Shown here in pieces: positions 17,614-26,885 of a stretch of 64,000 nt of DNA (its first letter is position 1; each line of letters opens with the position of its first letter). This DNA is from Leifsonia shinshuensis (GTDB lineage Bacteria; Actinomycetota; Actinomycetes; Actinomycetales; Microbacteriaceae). The stretch is from contig NZ_CP043641.1 in NCBI RefSeq assembly GCF_014217625.1, positions 3,534,001 to 3,598,000 on the forward strand, given 5' to 3'. The position numbers were made by a program, and so were the translations under genes. The notes under the pieces are model-generated. The model was not told where the DNA came from. It ran no database searches and was given only the letters and a program-made list of their open reading frames with translations.

Positions 17614-19746
17614 ATGGTTGATACCGCCGAGCGCGCACCCGAGAAGTCCACCCGCACCACCTCCGGCACCCCCGTCGTGGACGCCGCCGCCAACGAAGCC
17701 GCCGCGGCAGCTGCCGCCACCGCACCGGCCGGCGCCGCGCCGCACGTCGACGTGGAGGCGCTGGGCCGCCAGCTCCTGGGCACCTGGGCCGAGGTCCGGC
17801 TGGCCTCCCGCGCACTCTCCTCGCAGCCGGAGCTGCAGAAGGTGGAGGGCCTCTCCGTCGCCGACCACCGCACCCGCGTTTTCGAGCAGCTGAAGCTCCT
17901 GGTCGACCACGGCCAGGTGCACCGCGCCTTCCCGAAGTCGGTGGGCGGCCTGGAGGACCACGGCGGCAACATCGCCGCGTTCGAGGAGCTCGTCGCGGCC
18001 GACCCGTCGCTGCAGATCAAGTCGGGCGTGCAGTGGGGCCTGTTCGGCGCCGCCGTGCTGCACCTCGGCACCGAGCACCACCACACCACCTACCTGCCCG
18101 GGATCATGTCGCTCGACGTGCCGGGAGCCTTTGCGATGACCGAGACCGGCCACGGCTCTGACGTCGCCGCCATCGCCACCACCGCGACCTACGACCCGGA
18201 GACGCAGGAGTTCGTCATCGACACCCCGTTCCGCGGCGCGTGGAAGGACTACCTCGGCAACGCGGCGGTCGACGCGACCGCCGCGGTCGTGTTCGCGCAG
18301 CTTGTCACGCAGGGCGTCAACCACGGCGTGCACGCCTTCTACGTGCCCATCCGGGACGCGAACGGCGACTTCCTGCCCGGCATCGGCGGCGAGGACGACG
18401 GCCAGAAGGGCGGCCTCAACGGCATCGACAACGGGAGGCTGCACTTCACCGGTGTCCGGATCCCGCGCAACGACCTCCTCAACCGCTACGGCGACGTCGC
18501 CGAGGACGGCACCTACAGCTCGCCGATCGCGAGCCCGGGCCGGCGCTTCTTCACGATGCTCGGCACGCTCGTCCAGGGCCGCGTCTCGCTGGACGGCTCG
18601 GCGACGATCGCCGCGAAGATCGGCCTGAAGATCGCGCTCACCTACGGCGACCAGCGCCGCCAGTTCACCGCGGGCAGCGACACCGACGAGGAGGTCGTGC
18701 TCGACTACCAGCGTCACCAGCGACGGCTGCTCCCGCTGCTGGCCACCACGTACGCGCAGAGCTTCGCGCACGAGATGTTCCTGCACAAGTTCGACGACGT
18801 GTTCAGCGGCGCGGCCGACACCGACGCCGACCGGCAGGACCTGGAGACCATCGCGGCGGCGCTCAAGCCGCTCAGCACGTGGCACGCTCTGGAGACTCTG
18901 CAGGAGGCGCGCGAGGCGTGCGGCGGCGCCGGCTTCCTCACCGAGAACCGGATCACCTCGCTGCGTCAGGACCTCGACATCTGGGTGACGTTCGAGGGCG
19001 ACAACAACGTCCTTCTGCAGCTCGTCGCCAAGCGTCTGCTCACCGACTTCAGCCGCAAGTTCGCGAAGGCCGACGCCGGCGCGCTCGCCCGCTACGTCGT
19101 CGTGCAGGCGGCCGGCCGGGCGTACCACGGCTCGGGCCTGCGCAGCGTCGGCCAGACGGTGCGCGACTTCGGCTCGACGGCGCGCTCGGTGAACTGGCTG
19201 CAGGAGTCCGCGACCCAGCGCGAGCTGCTGACGGACCGCGTCGAGACGATGATCTCCGAGATCGGCGGACGGCTGCGCCCGGCCTCCAAGCTCGGCAAGA
19301 AGGCTGCGGCCGACCTGTTCAACTCGCAGCAGAACGAGCTCATCGAGGCCGCCCGCGCCCACGCCGAGCTGCTGCAGTGGGAGGCCTTCACGGAGGCCCT
19401 GGAGCAGGCCCCAGACGCCGGCACCAAGCAGGTGCTGACCTGGCTGCGCGACCTGTTCGGCTTCGGTCTGATCGAGAAGCACCTGGCCTGGTACCTCATC
19501 CACGGCCGCCTCTCGCCGCAGCGCGCGCAGGCCGTGTCGGCGTACATCGACCGGCTGCTCACCCGCATCCGGCCGCACGCGGTCGACCTGGTGGACGCGT
19601 TCGGCTACGGCCCGGAGCTGGTGCGCGCGAAGATCGCGAGCGGCGCGGAGGCCGAGCGCCAGGCGGAGGCGCGCGCGTACTACGCCGAGCGCCGCGCCGC
19701 CGGCACGCTGCCGACGCCGGAGAAGGCGCCCAGCAAGCACCGCTGA
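17614..19746 (+). CDS. Acyl-CoA dehydrogenase/acyl-CoA oxidase family protein
   Basis: A 710-residue flavoprotein, closer in length and motifs to acyl-CoA oxidases than to 380-residue dehydrogenases. A disordered Ala/Thr-rich N-terminus of 45 residues precedes the N-terminal helical domain. The FAD/substrate segment F-A-M-T-E-T-G-H-G-S-D lies near residue 172, Y-G-D-Q-R-R-Q-F near 350, and the C-terminal helices contain E-A-C-G-G-A-G-F-L-T-E-N-R-I. It would perform the first oxidation of fatty-acyl-CoA beta-oxidation. AGAGGA lies upstream of the ATG. It is followed by the palindromic repeat array that separates it from convergent mdh. Confidence 0.9.
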   Translation: MVDTAERAPEKSTRTTSGTPVVDAAANEAAAAAAATAPAGAAPHVDVEALGRQLLGTWAEVRLASRALSSQPELQKVEGLSVADHRTRVFEQLKLLVDHGQVHRAFPKSVGGLEDHGGNIAAFEELVAADPSLQIKSGVQWGLFGAAVLHLGTEHHHTTYLPGIMSLDVPGAFAMTETGHGSDVAAIATTATYDPETQEFVIDTPFRGAWKDYLGNAAVDATAAVVFAQLVTQGVNHGVHAFYVPIRDANGDFLPGIGGEDDGQKGGLNGIDNGRLHFTGVRIPRNDLLNRYGDVAEDGTYSSPIASPGRRFFTMLGTLVQGRVSLDGSATIAAKIGLKIALTYGDQRRQFTAGSDTDEEVVLDYQRHQRRLLPLLATTYAQSFAHEMFLHKFDDVFSGAADTDADRQDLETIAAALKPLSTWHALETLQEAREACGGAGFLTENRITSLRQDLDIWVTFEGDNNVLLQLVAKRLLTDFSRKFAKADAGALARYVVVQAAGRAYHGSGLRSVGQTVRDFGSTARSVNWLQESATQRELLTDRVETMISEIGGRLRPASKLGKKAAADLFNSQQNELIEAARAHAELLQWEAFTEALEQAPDAGTKQVLTWLRDLFGFGLIEKHLAWYLIHGRLSPQRAQAVSAYIDRLLTRIRPHAVDLVDAFGYGPELVRAKIASGAEAERQAEARAYYAERRAAGTLPTPEKAPSKHR

Positions 19747-19751
19747 CGCGC

Positions 19752-19919
19752 ACATTCGTGCCGAATGTCGCGCTCGGCCCGAAGCGACATTCGGCACGAA
19801 TGCGCACATTGGCGCGCCCAAACGCGACATTCGGCACGAATGTGGGCGAAACCTCCGTAGGCGCATTCGTGACGAATGTGGGGAATGGCGCGGCGTAACG
19901 CGACATTCGGGGCGAATGT
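19752..19919. repeat. Array of five short palindromes, about 35-40 bp apart
   Basis: Five copies of a 17-bp hairpin unit of form ACATTCG-N3-CGAATGT begin at about 19752, 19787, 19827, 19863 and 19903. The loops are TGC, GCA, GCA, TGA and GGG, and copies 2 and 4 have one imperfect end base. The sequence between units is also partly conserved, with GCG before and GTGGGG after, so the last two copies look like a 40-bp direct repeat. The array fills the gap between the convergent acyl-CoA dehydrogenase and mdh genes. Confidence 0.85.
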
Positions 19920-19938
19920 GGGGATGGGTGCGGCGGGT

Positions 19939-20931
<993 letters not shown>

Positions 20932-20941
20932 GCGCCGTCGG

Positions 20942-21027
20942 CAACGGAGGACATCCGCCCGCGGCGGGGCTCGAATCGCAGTGAACGGAGGAGGTCGGCG
21001 GGAATGGAGGGCGGATGTCCTCCGTTG
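20942..21027. repeat. Perfect 19-bp inverted repeat with 48-bp spacer between mdh and pip
   Basis: CAACGGAGGACATCCGCCC (20942-20960) recurs as its exact complement at 21009-21027. The spacer contains further GGAGG-rich sequence. The element fills most of the divergent intergenic region and overlaps the likely -35 of mdh. Confidence 0.8.
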
Positions 21028-21079
21028 GCGACGCCTCCAGGTGGCCGCGCGGCGCGGGGGTGCGCGGGCGGTGGGCCGC

Positions 21080-21085
21080 TACAGT
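21080..21085 (+). promoter_or_regulatory. Leaderless-type -10 box for pip
   Basis: TACAGT ends 6 nt before the ATG at 21092, and no Shine-Dalgarno is present. Confidence 0.5.
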
Positions 21086-21091
21086 CGCACC

Positions 21092-22195
21092 ATGCGCACT
21101 CTCTATCCGGAGATCGAGCCGTACGACAGCGGGATGCTGGACGTCGGCGATGGCCAGCAGGTGTACTGGGAGACCAGCGGCAACCCCGATGGCACGCCGG
21201 TCGTCTTCCTGCACGGCGGCCCCGGCGGCGGCAGCACGCCCTCCCACCGCCGGCTGTTCGACCCGGAGCGGTACCGGATCGTCCTGTTCGACCAGCGCAA
21301 CTGCGGCCGCAGCCTCCCGCACGCGAGCGACCCGGACGCCGACCTGTCGGCGAACACCACCTGGAATCTCGTCTCCGACATGGAGAAGCTGCGCGAGCAC
21401 CTGGAGGTCGAGCGCTGGCTGGTGTTCGGCGGCTCGTGGGGCAGCGCGCTCGCCCTGGCGTACGCGGAGACCCATCCCGAGCGGGTGACCGGGCTGATCC
21501 TGCGCGGCATCTTCACCTTGCGCCCCGCCGAGCTCGATTGGTTCTACGAGGGCGGCGCCGCTGCGCTCTTCCCCGACCTGTGGGAAGGCTTCGTGGAGCC
21601 GGTGCCGGTGGAGGAGCGCGGCCACCTGATCCGTGCCTACAGCCGCCTGCTCGCCGACGAGGACCCGGCCGTGCATGGGCCGGCCGCCGTCGCCTGGTCG
21701 CGGTGGGAGTCCTCCACGATCACACTGCTGCCCCGGCCGGAGGTCGTGGAGACGTTCACCGAGGAGAAGTACGCGGTCGCCTTCGCGCGCATCGAGAACC
21801 ACTACTTCATGAACGGCGGCTGGTTCGAGGAGGACCAGCTGATCCGCGACGCGTACAAGCTGGCGGACATCCCCGGCGTCATCGTGCAGGGCCGCTACGA
21901 CATCTGCACGCCGGCCATGACCGCGTGGGACCTGCACAGGGCCTGGCCGGAGGCGGAGCTGAACATCGTCCCGGACGCGGGCCACGCCTACGACGAGCCG
22001 GGGATCCTGGACGCGCTGATCGAGGCGACCGACCGGTTCGCCGGCGGGCCCGCGGATGAGGCGGACACGGGCGACGACGCCGCAGCAGAAGCCGAGGACG
22101 ACGCCGCAGCCGAGGGGGAGGACGCCGAGGGCGAGGACGCCGAGGAGTCCTCCGAGAGCGCCGACGAGGGCGCCGAGGACGGCCACCAGGCCTGA
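21092..22195 (+). CDS. pip: Proline iminopeptidase with acidic C-terminal tail
   Basis: A 367-residue alpha/beta hydrolase of peptidase family S33, which removes N-terminal proline from peptides in the cytosol. H-G-G-P-G-G-G (41-47) forms the oxyanion loop, the nucleophile is Ser115 in G-G-S-W-G-S, D-I-C-T-P supplies the acid and G-H-A-Y the catalytic His. The catalytic part ends near residue 318, the usual family length. It is followed by about 48 residues composed almost only of Asp, Glu, Ala, Gly and Ser, which is not typical of Pip. The ATG is fixed by TACAGT six bases upstream. Confidence 0.9.
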   Translation: MRTLYPEIEPYDSGMLDVGDGQQVYWETSGNPDGTPVVFLHGGPGGGSTPSHRRLFDPERYRIVLFDQRNCGRSLPHASDPDADLSANTTWNLVSDMEKLREHLEVERWLVFGGSWGSALALAYAETHPERVTGLILRGIFTLRPAELDWFYEGGAAALFPDLWEGFVEPVPVEERGHLIRAYSRLLADEDPAVHGPAAVAWSRWESSTITLLPRPEVVETFTEEKYAVAFARIENHYFMNGGWFEEDQLIRDAYKLADIPGVIVQGRYDICTPAMTAWDLHRAWPEAELNIVPDAGHAYDEPGILDALIEATDRFAGGPADEADTGDDAAAEAEDDAAAEGEDAEGEDAEESSESADEGAEDGHQA

Positions 22196-22230
22196 GCTGA
22201 CCGGCCCTGCGCGGGTCGTCTGGCGGTTCG

Positions 22231-22244
22231 CCCCCGATTGGGGG
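22231..22244. promoter_or_regulatory. CCCCC-N4-GGGGG palindrome upstream of DUF4082 gene 1
   Basis: CCCCCGATTGGGGG lies 38 bp before the proposed start of the large secreted protein. The same pattern occurs at three other intergenic sites of the EPS region (31826, 33169 and 57656). Function is unknown; a shared regulator site is inferred. Confidence 0.4.
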
Positions 22245-22282
22245 GTGAGCGATGACGCCAATATTGTGACAATCTCTCAGAT

Positions 22283-25200
22283 ATGAGCAAAGCTCAATCT
22301 GTGGGTATGCGTGCCGGGCGGCCGAGCCGCCGGCGGAACGCGCTGTTCGCGACCGCGTGTGCGCTGGTGGTCGTCTTGTTCGCGTGGGTCAGTCTCGTGA
22401 CGAGCCAGCCCGCGCGAGCGGACCAGGGCTGCAATGCCGCGGCGAATCCGATCGTGTGCGAGAACGCGCTTCCCGGGACGGACCCGTCGGTCTGGGACGT
22501 CAGCGGCTCCGGCGCCTCGGACATCCAGGGCTTCTCGACCGACATCAGCGTCAACATCGGCGGCACGATCGGCTTCAAGATCAACACGACCGCCAAGTCG
22601 TACACCATCCAGATCTTCCGCACGGGCTACTACCAGGGCCTCGGGGCGCGCAAGATCGCGGACGTCACGCCGTCGGCCACCCTCCCGCAGACGCAGCCCG
22701 CCTGCTACTGGGACCCGACGGTGGAACTGACCGACTGCGGCAACTGGGCGCAGTCGGCGTCGTGGACGGTGCCGCCGTCGGCGGTCTCCGGCGTCTACAT
22801 CGCCCTGCTCCACCGCAACGACAACAGCGACGAGAGCCAGATCACCTTCGTGGTGCGCAATGACGCGAGCCACTCGGACGTCCTCTATCAGACCTCCGAC
22901 CCGACCTGGCAGGCGTACAACACCTACGGTGGTTCCGACTTCTACCAGGGCGCCGCGAACGGCCGTGCCTACAAGATCAGCTACAACCGCCCGATCACCA
23001 CCCGCGGTCTCAACTCCGGCCGGGACTTCTACTTCAGCGCCGAGTACCCCGAAGTGCGCTTCCTGGAGAAGAACGGCTACAACATGTCGTACTTCAGCGG
23101 GGTCGACACGGATCGGTACGGCTCGGAGCTGCTGAACCACAAGGTGTTCCTCTCCGTCGGCCATGACGAGTACTGGTCGGCGAATCAGCGCGCCAATGTC
23201 CAGGCGGCCATCAACGCCGGCGTGAACGCGCAGTTCCTCTCCGGCAACGAGATGTACTGGCACACGCGCTACGAGCCGTCGGTGGCCGGGACGCCCACGA
23301 ACTACCGCACCCTCGTGTCGTACAAGGAGACCTGGTCGAACGCGAAGATCGACCCGACGGCCGAGTGGACGGGCACCTGGCGCGACCCGAGGTTCGCCTC
23401 CCAGGCCAACGGCGCGGGGCTTCCGGAGAACGGCGTCAGCGGCACGATGTACGTCTCCAACCTGACCGATCTCCCGATCACGGTCACGGCCGCGCAGGGG
23501 AAGACGAGACTGTGGCGCAATACCAGTCTGTCCTCGCTCGCCGCGGGGACGACGGCGGCCCTCGCGCCGCACACGGTGGGCTACGAGTCGGACGAGGACG
23601 TCGACAACGGGTTCAGACCGGCCGGCTTGATCGACCTGTCCACGGTGTCGGGGACCGTCCCGTCGTACATGCTGGACTTCGGCAACACCACGGGAACCGC
23701 CGTGACCACGCACCACGTGACCCTCTACCGCGCGGCGAGCGGAGCGCTCGTCTTCTCGGCCGGCTCCGTGCAGTGGTCGTGGGGCCTCGACGCCACGCAC
23801 GACGGTGCGGGCGCGGCCGCCGACCCGCGGATGCAGCAGGCCCAGGTCAACCTGATGGCCGACATGGGCGCCCAGCCGGGTTCCCTGCAGTCCGGCCTGG
23901 TGGCGTCGACCGCCAGCACGGACACCACGCCTCCGACCGTGACGATCACCTCGCCGGCCTCCGGCGCCACCATCGCCAACGGGGCGTCGGTCACGGTGAC
24001 CGGCACAGCCTCCGATGTCGGCGGCGTCGTCGCGGGCGTGGAGGTGTCCACCGACGGCGGGACGAGCTGGCACCCGGCGACCGGGACGACCTCCTGGTCG
24101 TACACCTACGTGCAGCACGGACTCGCCACGGCTGCGATCAGCGTCCGGGCGACGGACGACAGCGCCAACACGTCGACGCCGACCTCCCGTCCGGTCACCG
24201 TGACGGGACCGGCGTCGATCTTCGGCTCGACCGTGCCGGCGACCCCCGATGCTGGCGACGCGTCGGCCGTCGAGCTCGGGCTGCGGTTCACGCCCCAGCA
24301 GAGCGGCTTCATCACCGGGGTGCGGTTCTACAAGAGCTCGGCGAACACCGGAGCGCACACCGGCTCGCTCTGGGACAGCTCAGGCAACCGGCTGGCGAAC
24401 GTCGCGTTCAGCGGTGAGACGGCCTCCGGCTGGCAGACGGCGAACTTCGTGTCGCCGGTCTCGGTCACGGCAGGGACGACCTATGTGGTGTCGTACTCCG
24501 CACCGGCCGGCCACTACTCCGCCCAGACCTACGCGTTCTCGTACCGCGGCCCGACGGACAACGTCTTCTCTGTCGCCGGCGGCTTCGGCGCCGCTCCGGC
24601 CGGGGTGTACTCCACGTCGGTCGGCACCTACCCGCAGGCGTCGTACGAGAGCTCCAACTACTTCGTGGACGCCGTCTTCTCGGCGGTCGACAACTCGCCG
24701 CTGGTGGCCACCGGTCAGTCGCCGCTGCCCGGGTCGTCCAGCGTGCCCCTGACGACGACGATCGGCGCCGTGATGTCGAAGGCCGTCAACCCGGCGAGCA
24801 TCGCCTTCACGGTCAAGGACTCCCTCGGGAACACCGTGGCCGGCTCGGTGGGCTACGCCGCCTCCACGAGGACGGCCACCTTCACACCCACGTCGCCGCT
24901 GAACGGCTTCGTGAACTACTCCGTGGCGATGACCGCGAAGGACACCTACGGCAACGCCCTGACGTCGGGCGGATCGTGGAGCTTCACGACCGTCAAACCC
25001 GACCCGGCGCCCGGCGTCTGCCCGTGCGGCCTGTTCTCCGACTCCACCGTCCCGTCGATCCTGCAGGTGAACGACTCGCCTGTCACGCTCGGCGTGCAGT
25101 TCGCCAGCTCGGCGGCCGGCGCGGTCAGCGGCATCCGGTTCTACAAGAACTCCACCAACACCGGCACGCACGTCGGCACCCTCTGGAGCAGCACCGGCCA

Positions 25201-26818
25201 GCAGCTGGCGACCGGCACCTTCACCGGCGAGTCCACGGCCGGGTGGCAGACACTCACATTCGGCACGCCCGTGAACATCACGGCGAACACGGACTACGTG
25301 GTCTCCTACCGCACGACGACCGGCAGCTACTCTGTGACGCCCGGCGTCTTCTCCGGATCCGGAGTGAGCAACCCGCCGCTGGTCGCCGGCAACTCGATGG
25401 GCCGGTACACGTACGGGACCGGGTTCCCGAGTTCGTCGTCGACGACCAGCTACCTGGTGGACGTGGTGTTCACCAAGGCGCCCGATCCGGTGGCGGTGGT
25501 GTCCGAGTCGCCGGCGAACGGAGCGGTCGAGGTCGACCCGGCGACGGGCGTGTCCGTCACGCTGTCGACCCCCATCGCGGCCGGCTACACGATGGGCCTG
25601 ACGGCGGGCGGGGCCGCCGTGGCGGGCACGGTCGCGCAGTCGACCGACGGCAAGACGATCACGTTCACCCCGTCGGCCGCCTTGCCGTCCGGAGCAGTGG
25701 TGACCGCGACGCTGTCCGGTGTGAAGTCCACCGGAGGGGCGACGCTCGGAACCCAGACCTGGTCGTTCACCGTGAAGGCAGCGGCGGTCACGCAGTACAC
25801 GCTGCTGGGCAACGAGACGCCTGCCACAGCGGACGCGACCAACGACTCCTCGGCCGTCGAGCTCGGGATGAAGTTCACCCCGTCGCAGAGCGGCACGATC
25901 AACGCGATCCGCTTCTTCAAGGGGATCGGCAACGTCGGCACGCACGTCGGATCGATCTGGTCGTCGTCGGGGACCAAGCTGGCCTCGGTGACCTTCACGG
26001 GTGAGACATCGGTGGGCTGGCAGACCGCGCAGCTCACGACGCCGCTCTCCGTCACGGCGGGGACCGCCTACGTCGTCTCGTACTTCGCGCCGCAGGGCAA
26101 CTACGCCTACACCGGAAGCTACTTCGCCCAGCCGAAGACCAACGGCCCGCTCACCGCTCCGGCCGGAGCGAACGGCCTGTACCTCTACGCGGCGGCCGGA
26201 GGCTTCCCGACGTACTCGTACGGCTCCACCAACTACTTCGTCGACGTGGTGTTCGCGCCTGCGGCCGGTAGCGGAACGACGACGACGGGCGGCACCGGTG
26301 GAACGGGCGGCACCGGCGGAACGGGCGGCACCGGCGGCACCAACCCGGCAGCCGGGGTCTCGATCTTCTCGAGCACCGCGACGCCGGCGAACAGCGCGGT
26401 CCAGGACGGCACGCCCGTCCAGCTCGGCGTAAGGTTCACCTCGTCCGCAGCGGGCACGATCACCGGCATCCGCTTCTACAAAGGCGCAGGAGACACGGGC
26501 ACCCACACCGTCTCCCTCTGGACGGCGGACGGGACGCAGCTCGCGACCGCCGCGTCGACCGGAGAGACGGCGAGCGGCTGGCAGGACGTGTTCTTCACGA
26601 CGCCCGTGACCATCACGGCGAACACCGAGTACCGGGCGTCGTACTACACGACCAACGCGACCTACGCGGCCGACGTCGGGACGCTGTCCAGCCCGATCGT
26701 GAACGGCCCGCTCTCGACGCTGGCCACCGGCGGGGCGTACGCGTACTCGACAGGCTTCCCGAACAACACGGTCTCGAACAACTACTGGGTCGACGTCAAC
26801 TTCGTCGCGAGTCAGTAG
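22283..26818 (+). CDS. Large secreted multidomain protein: dimethylformamidase-like domain, Ig-like domains and four DUF4082 repeats
   Basis: A 1511-residue exported protein with a signal peptide (basic start, hydrophobic core about 21-40, cleavage near A-R-A-D). Residues about 45-540 resemble the large-subunit domain of N,N-dimethylformamidase and contain S-V-G-H-D-E-Y-W (near 293). An Ig-like domain follows (about 550-645). Four DUF4082 beta-sandwich repeats lie near 650-805, 915-1065, 1170-1325 and 1350-1511, interrupted by two Big_5-type Ig domains and a Gly-Thr-Gly linker (about 1331-1352). Each DUF4082 copy carries F-Y-K, G-T-H/G-A-H, G-W-Q and Y-F-V-D-V-V-F. It has no membrane anchor or sorting signal. 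ATG 22307 is an equally possible start, since CAATCT lies six bases before it. Location at the edge of the EPS locus suggests a polysaccharide-binding or -modifying role. Confidence 0.85.
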   Translation: MSKAQSVGMRAGRPSRRRNALFATACALVVVLFAWVSLVTSQPARADQGCNAAANPIVCENALPGTDPSVWDVSGSGASDIQGFSTDISVNIGGTIGFKINTTAKSYTIQIFRTGYYQGLGARKIADVTPSATLPQTQPACYWDPTVELTDCGNWAQSASWTVPPSAVSGVYIALLHRNDNSDESQITFVVRNDASHSDVLYQTSDPTWQAYNTYGGSDFYQGAANGRAYKISYNRPITTRGLNSGRDFYFSAEYPEVRFLEKNGYNMSYFSGVDTDRYGSELLNHKVFLSVGHDEYWSANQRANVQAAINAGVNAQFLSGNEMYWHTRYEPSVAGTPTNYRTLVSYKETWSNAKIDPTAEWTGTWRDPRFASQANGAGLPENGVSGTMYVSNLTDLPITVTAAQGKTRLWRNTSLSSLAAGTTAALAPHTVGYESDEDVDNGFRPAGLIDLSTVSGTVPSYMLDFGNTTGTAVTTHHVTLYRAASGALVFSAGSVQWSWGLDATHDGAGAAADPRMQQAQVNLMADMGAQPGSLQSGLVASTASTDTTPPTVTITSPASGATIANGASVTVTGTASDVGGVVAGVEVSTDGGTSWHPATGTTSWSYTYVQHGLATAAISVRATDDSANTSTPTSRPVTVTGPASIFGSTVPATPDAGDASAVELGLRFTPQQSGFITGVRFYKSSANTGAHTGSLWDSSGNRLANVAFSGETASGWQTANFVSPVSVTAGTTYVVSYSAPAGHYSAQTYAFSYRGPTDNVFSVAGGFGAAPAGVYSTSVGTYPQASYESSNYFVDAVFSAVDNSPLVATGQSPLPGSSSVPLTTTIGAVMSKAVNPASIAFTVKDSLGNTVAGSVGYAASTRTATFTPTSPLNGFVNYSVAMTAKDTYGNALTSGGSWSFTTVKPDPAPGVCPCGLFSDSTVPSILQVNDSPVTLGVQFASSAAGAVSGIRFYKNSTNTGTHVGTLWSSTGQQLATGTFTGESTAGWQTLTFGTPVNITANTDYVVSYRTTTGSYSVTPGVFSGSGVSNPPLVAGNSMGRYTYGTGFPSSSSTTSYLVDVVFTKAPDPVAVVSESPANGAVEVDPATGVSVTLSTPIAAGYTMGLTAGGAAVAGTVAQSTDGKTITFTPSAALPSGAVVTATLSGVKSTGGATLGTQTWSFTVKAAAVTQYTLLGNETPATADATNDSSAVELGMKFTPSQSGTINAIRFFKGIGNVGTHVGSIWSSSGTKLASVTFTGETSVGWQTAQLTTPLSVTAGTAYVVSYFAPQGNYAYTGSYFAQPKTNGPLTAPAGANGLYLYAAAGGFPTYSYGSTNYFVDVVFAPAAGSGTTTTGGTGGTGGTGGTGGTGGTNPAAGVSIFSSTATPANSAVQDGTPVQLGVRFTSSAAGTITGIRFYKGAGDTGTHTVSLWTADGTQLATAASTGETASGWQDVFFTTPVTITANTEYRASYYTTNATYAADVGTLSSPIVNGPLSTLATGGAYAYSTGFPNNTVSNNYWVDVNFVASQ
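26278..26343 (+). repeat. 18-bp in-frame tandem repeat encoding a Gly-Gly-Thr linker
   Basis: About three copies of an 18-bp unit (GGCGGCACCGGCGGAACG) encode the G-G-T-G-G-T linker before the fourth DUF4082 repeat. Changes in copy number would keep the frame. Confidence 0.8.
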
Positions 26819-26833
26819 GCGTTCACGCAAGCC

Positions 26834-26860
26834 CGGGGTCGTCGCCCGAAGGCGACCCCG
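26834..26860 (+). other. GC-rich hairpin between DUF4082 gene 1 and the sugar operon
   Basis: CGGGGTC and GACCCCG arms with an inner GCC/GGC pairing around CGAA form a stable hairpin 16 bp after the stop codon. There is no T-tract, so it may be a weak terminator or an mRNA-processing structure. Confidence 0.35.
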
Positions 26861-26885
26861 TCGACAAGAAAGGTGCTGGGGGCAC

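Noticed and set aside
19752..19919. CRISPR array
   Set aside because: The repeats are 17-bp palindromes with variable loops and partly conserved 18-23 bp gaps, and no cas genes are near. It is a palindromic repeat array.
20961..20975. tRNA T-loop-like GGCTCGAATCG
   Set aside because: No acceptor or anticodon stems can be formed around it; it lies in the spacer of an inverted repeat.
20981..21091. N-terminal extension of proline iminopeptidase by 37 residues
   Set aside because: It would translate through the 19-bp inverted repeat and the -10 box, and family members start at M-R-x-L-Y-P.
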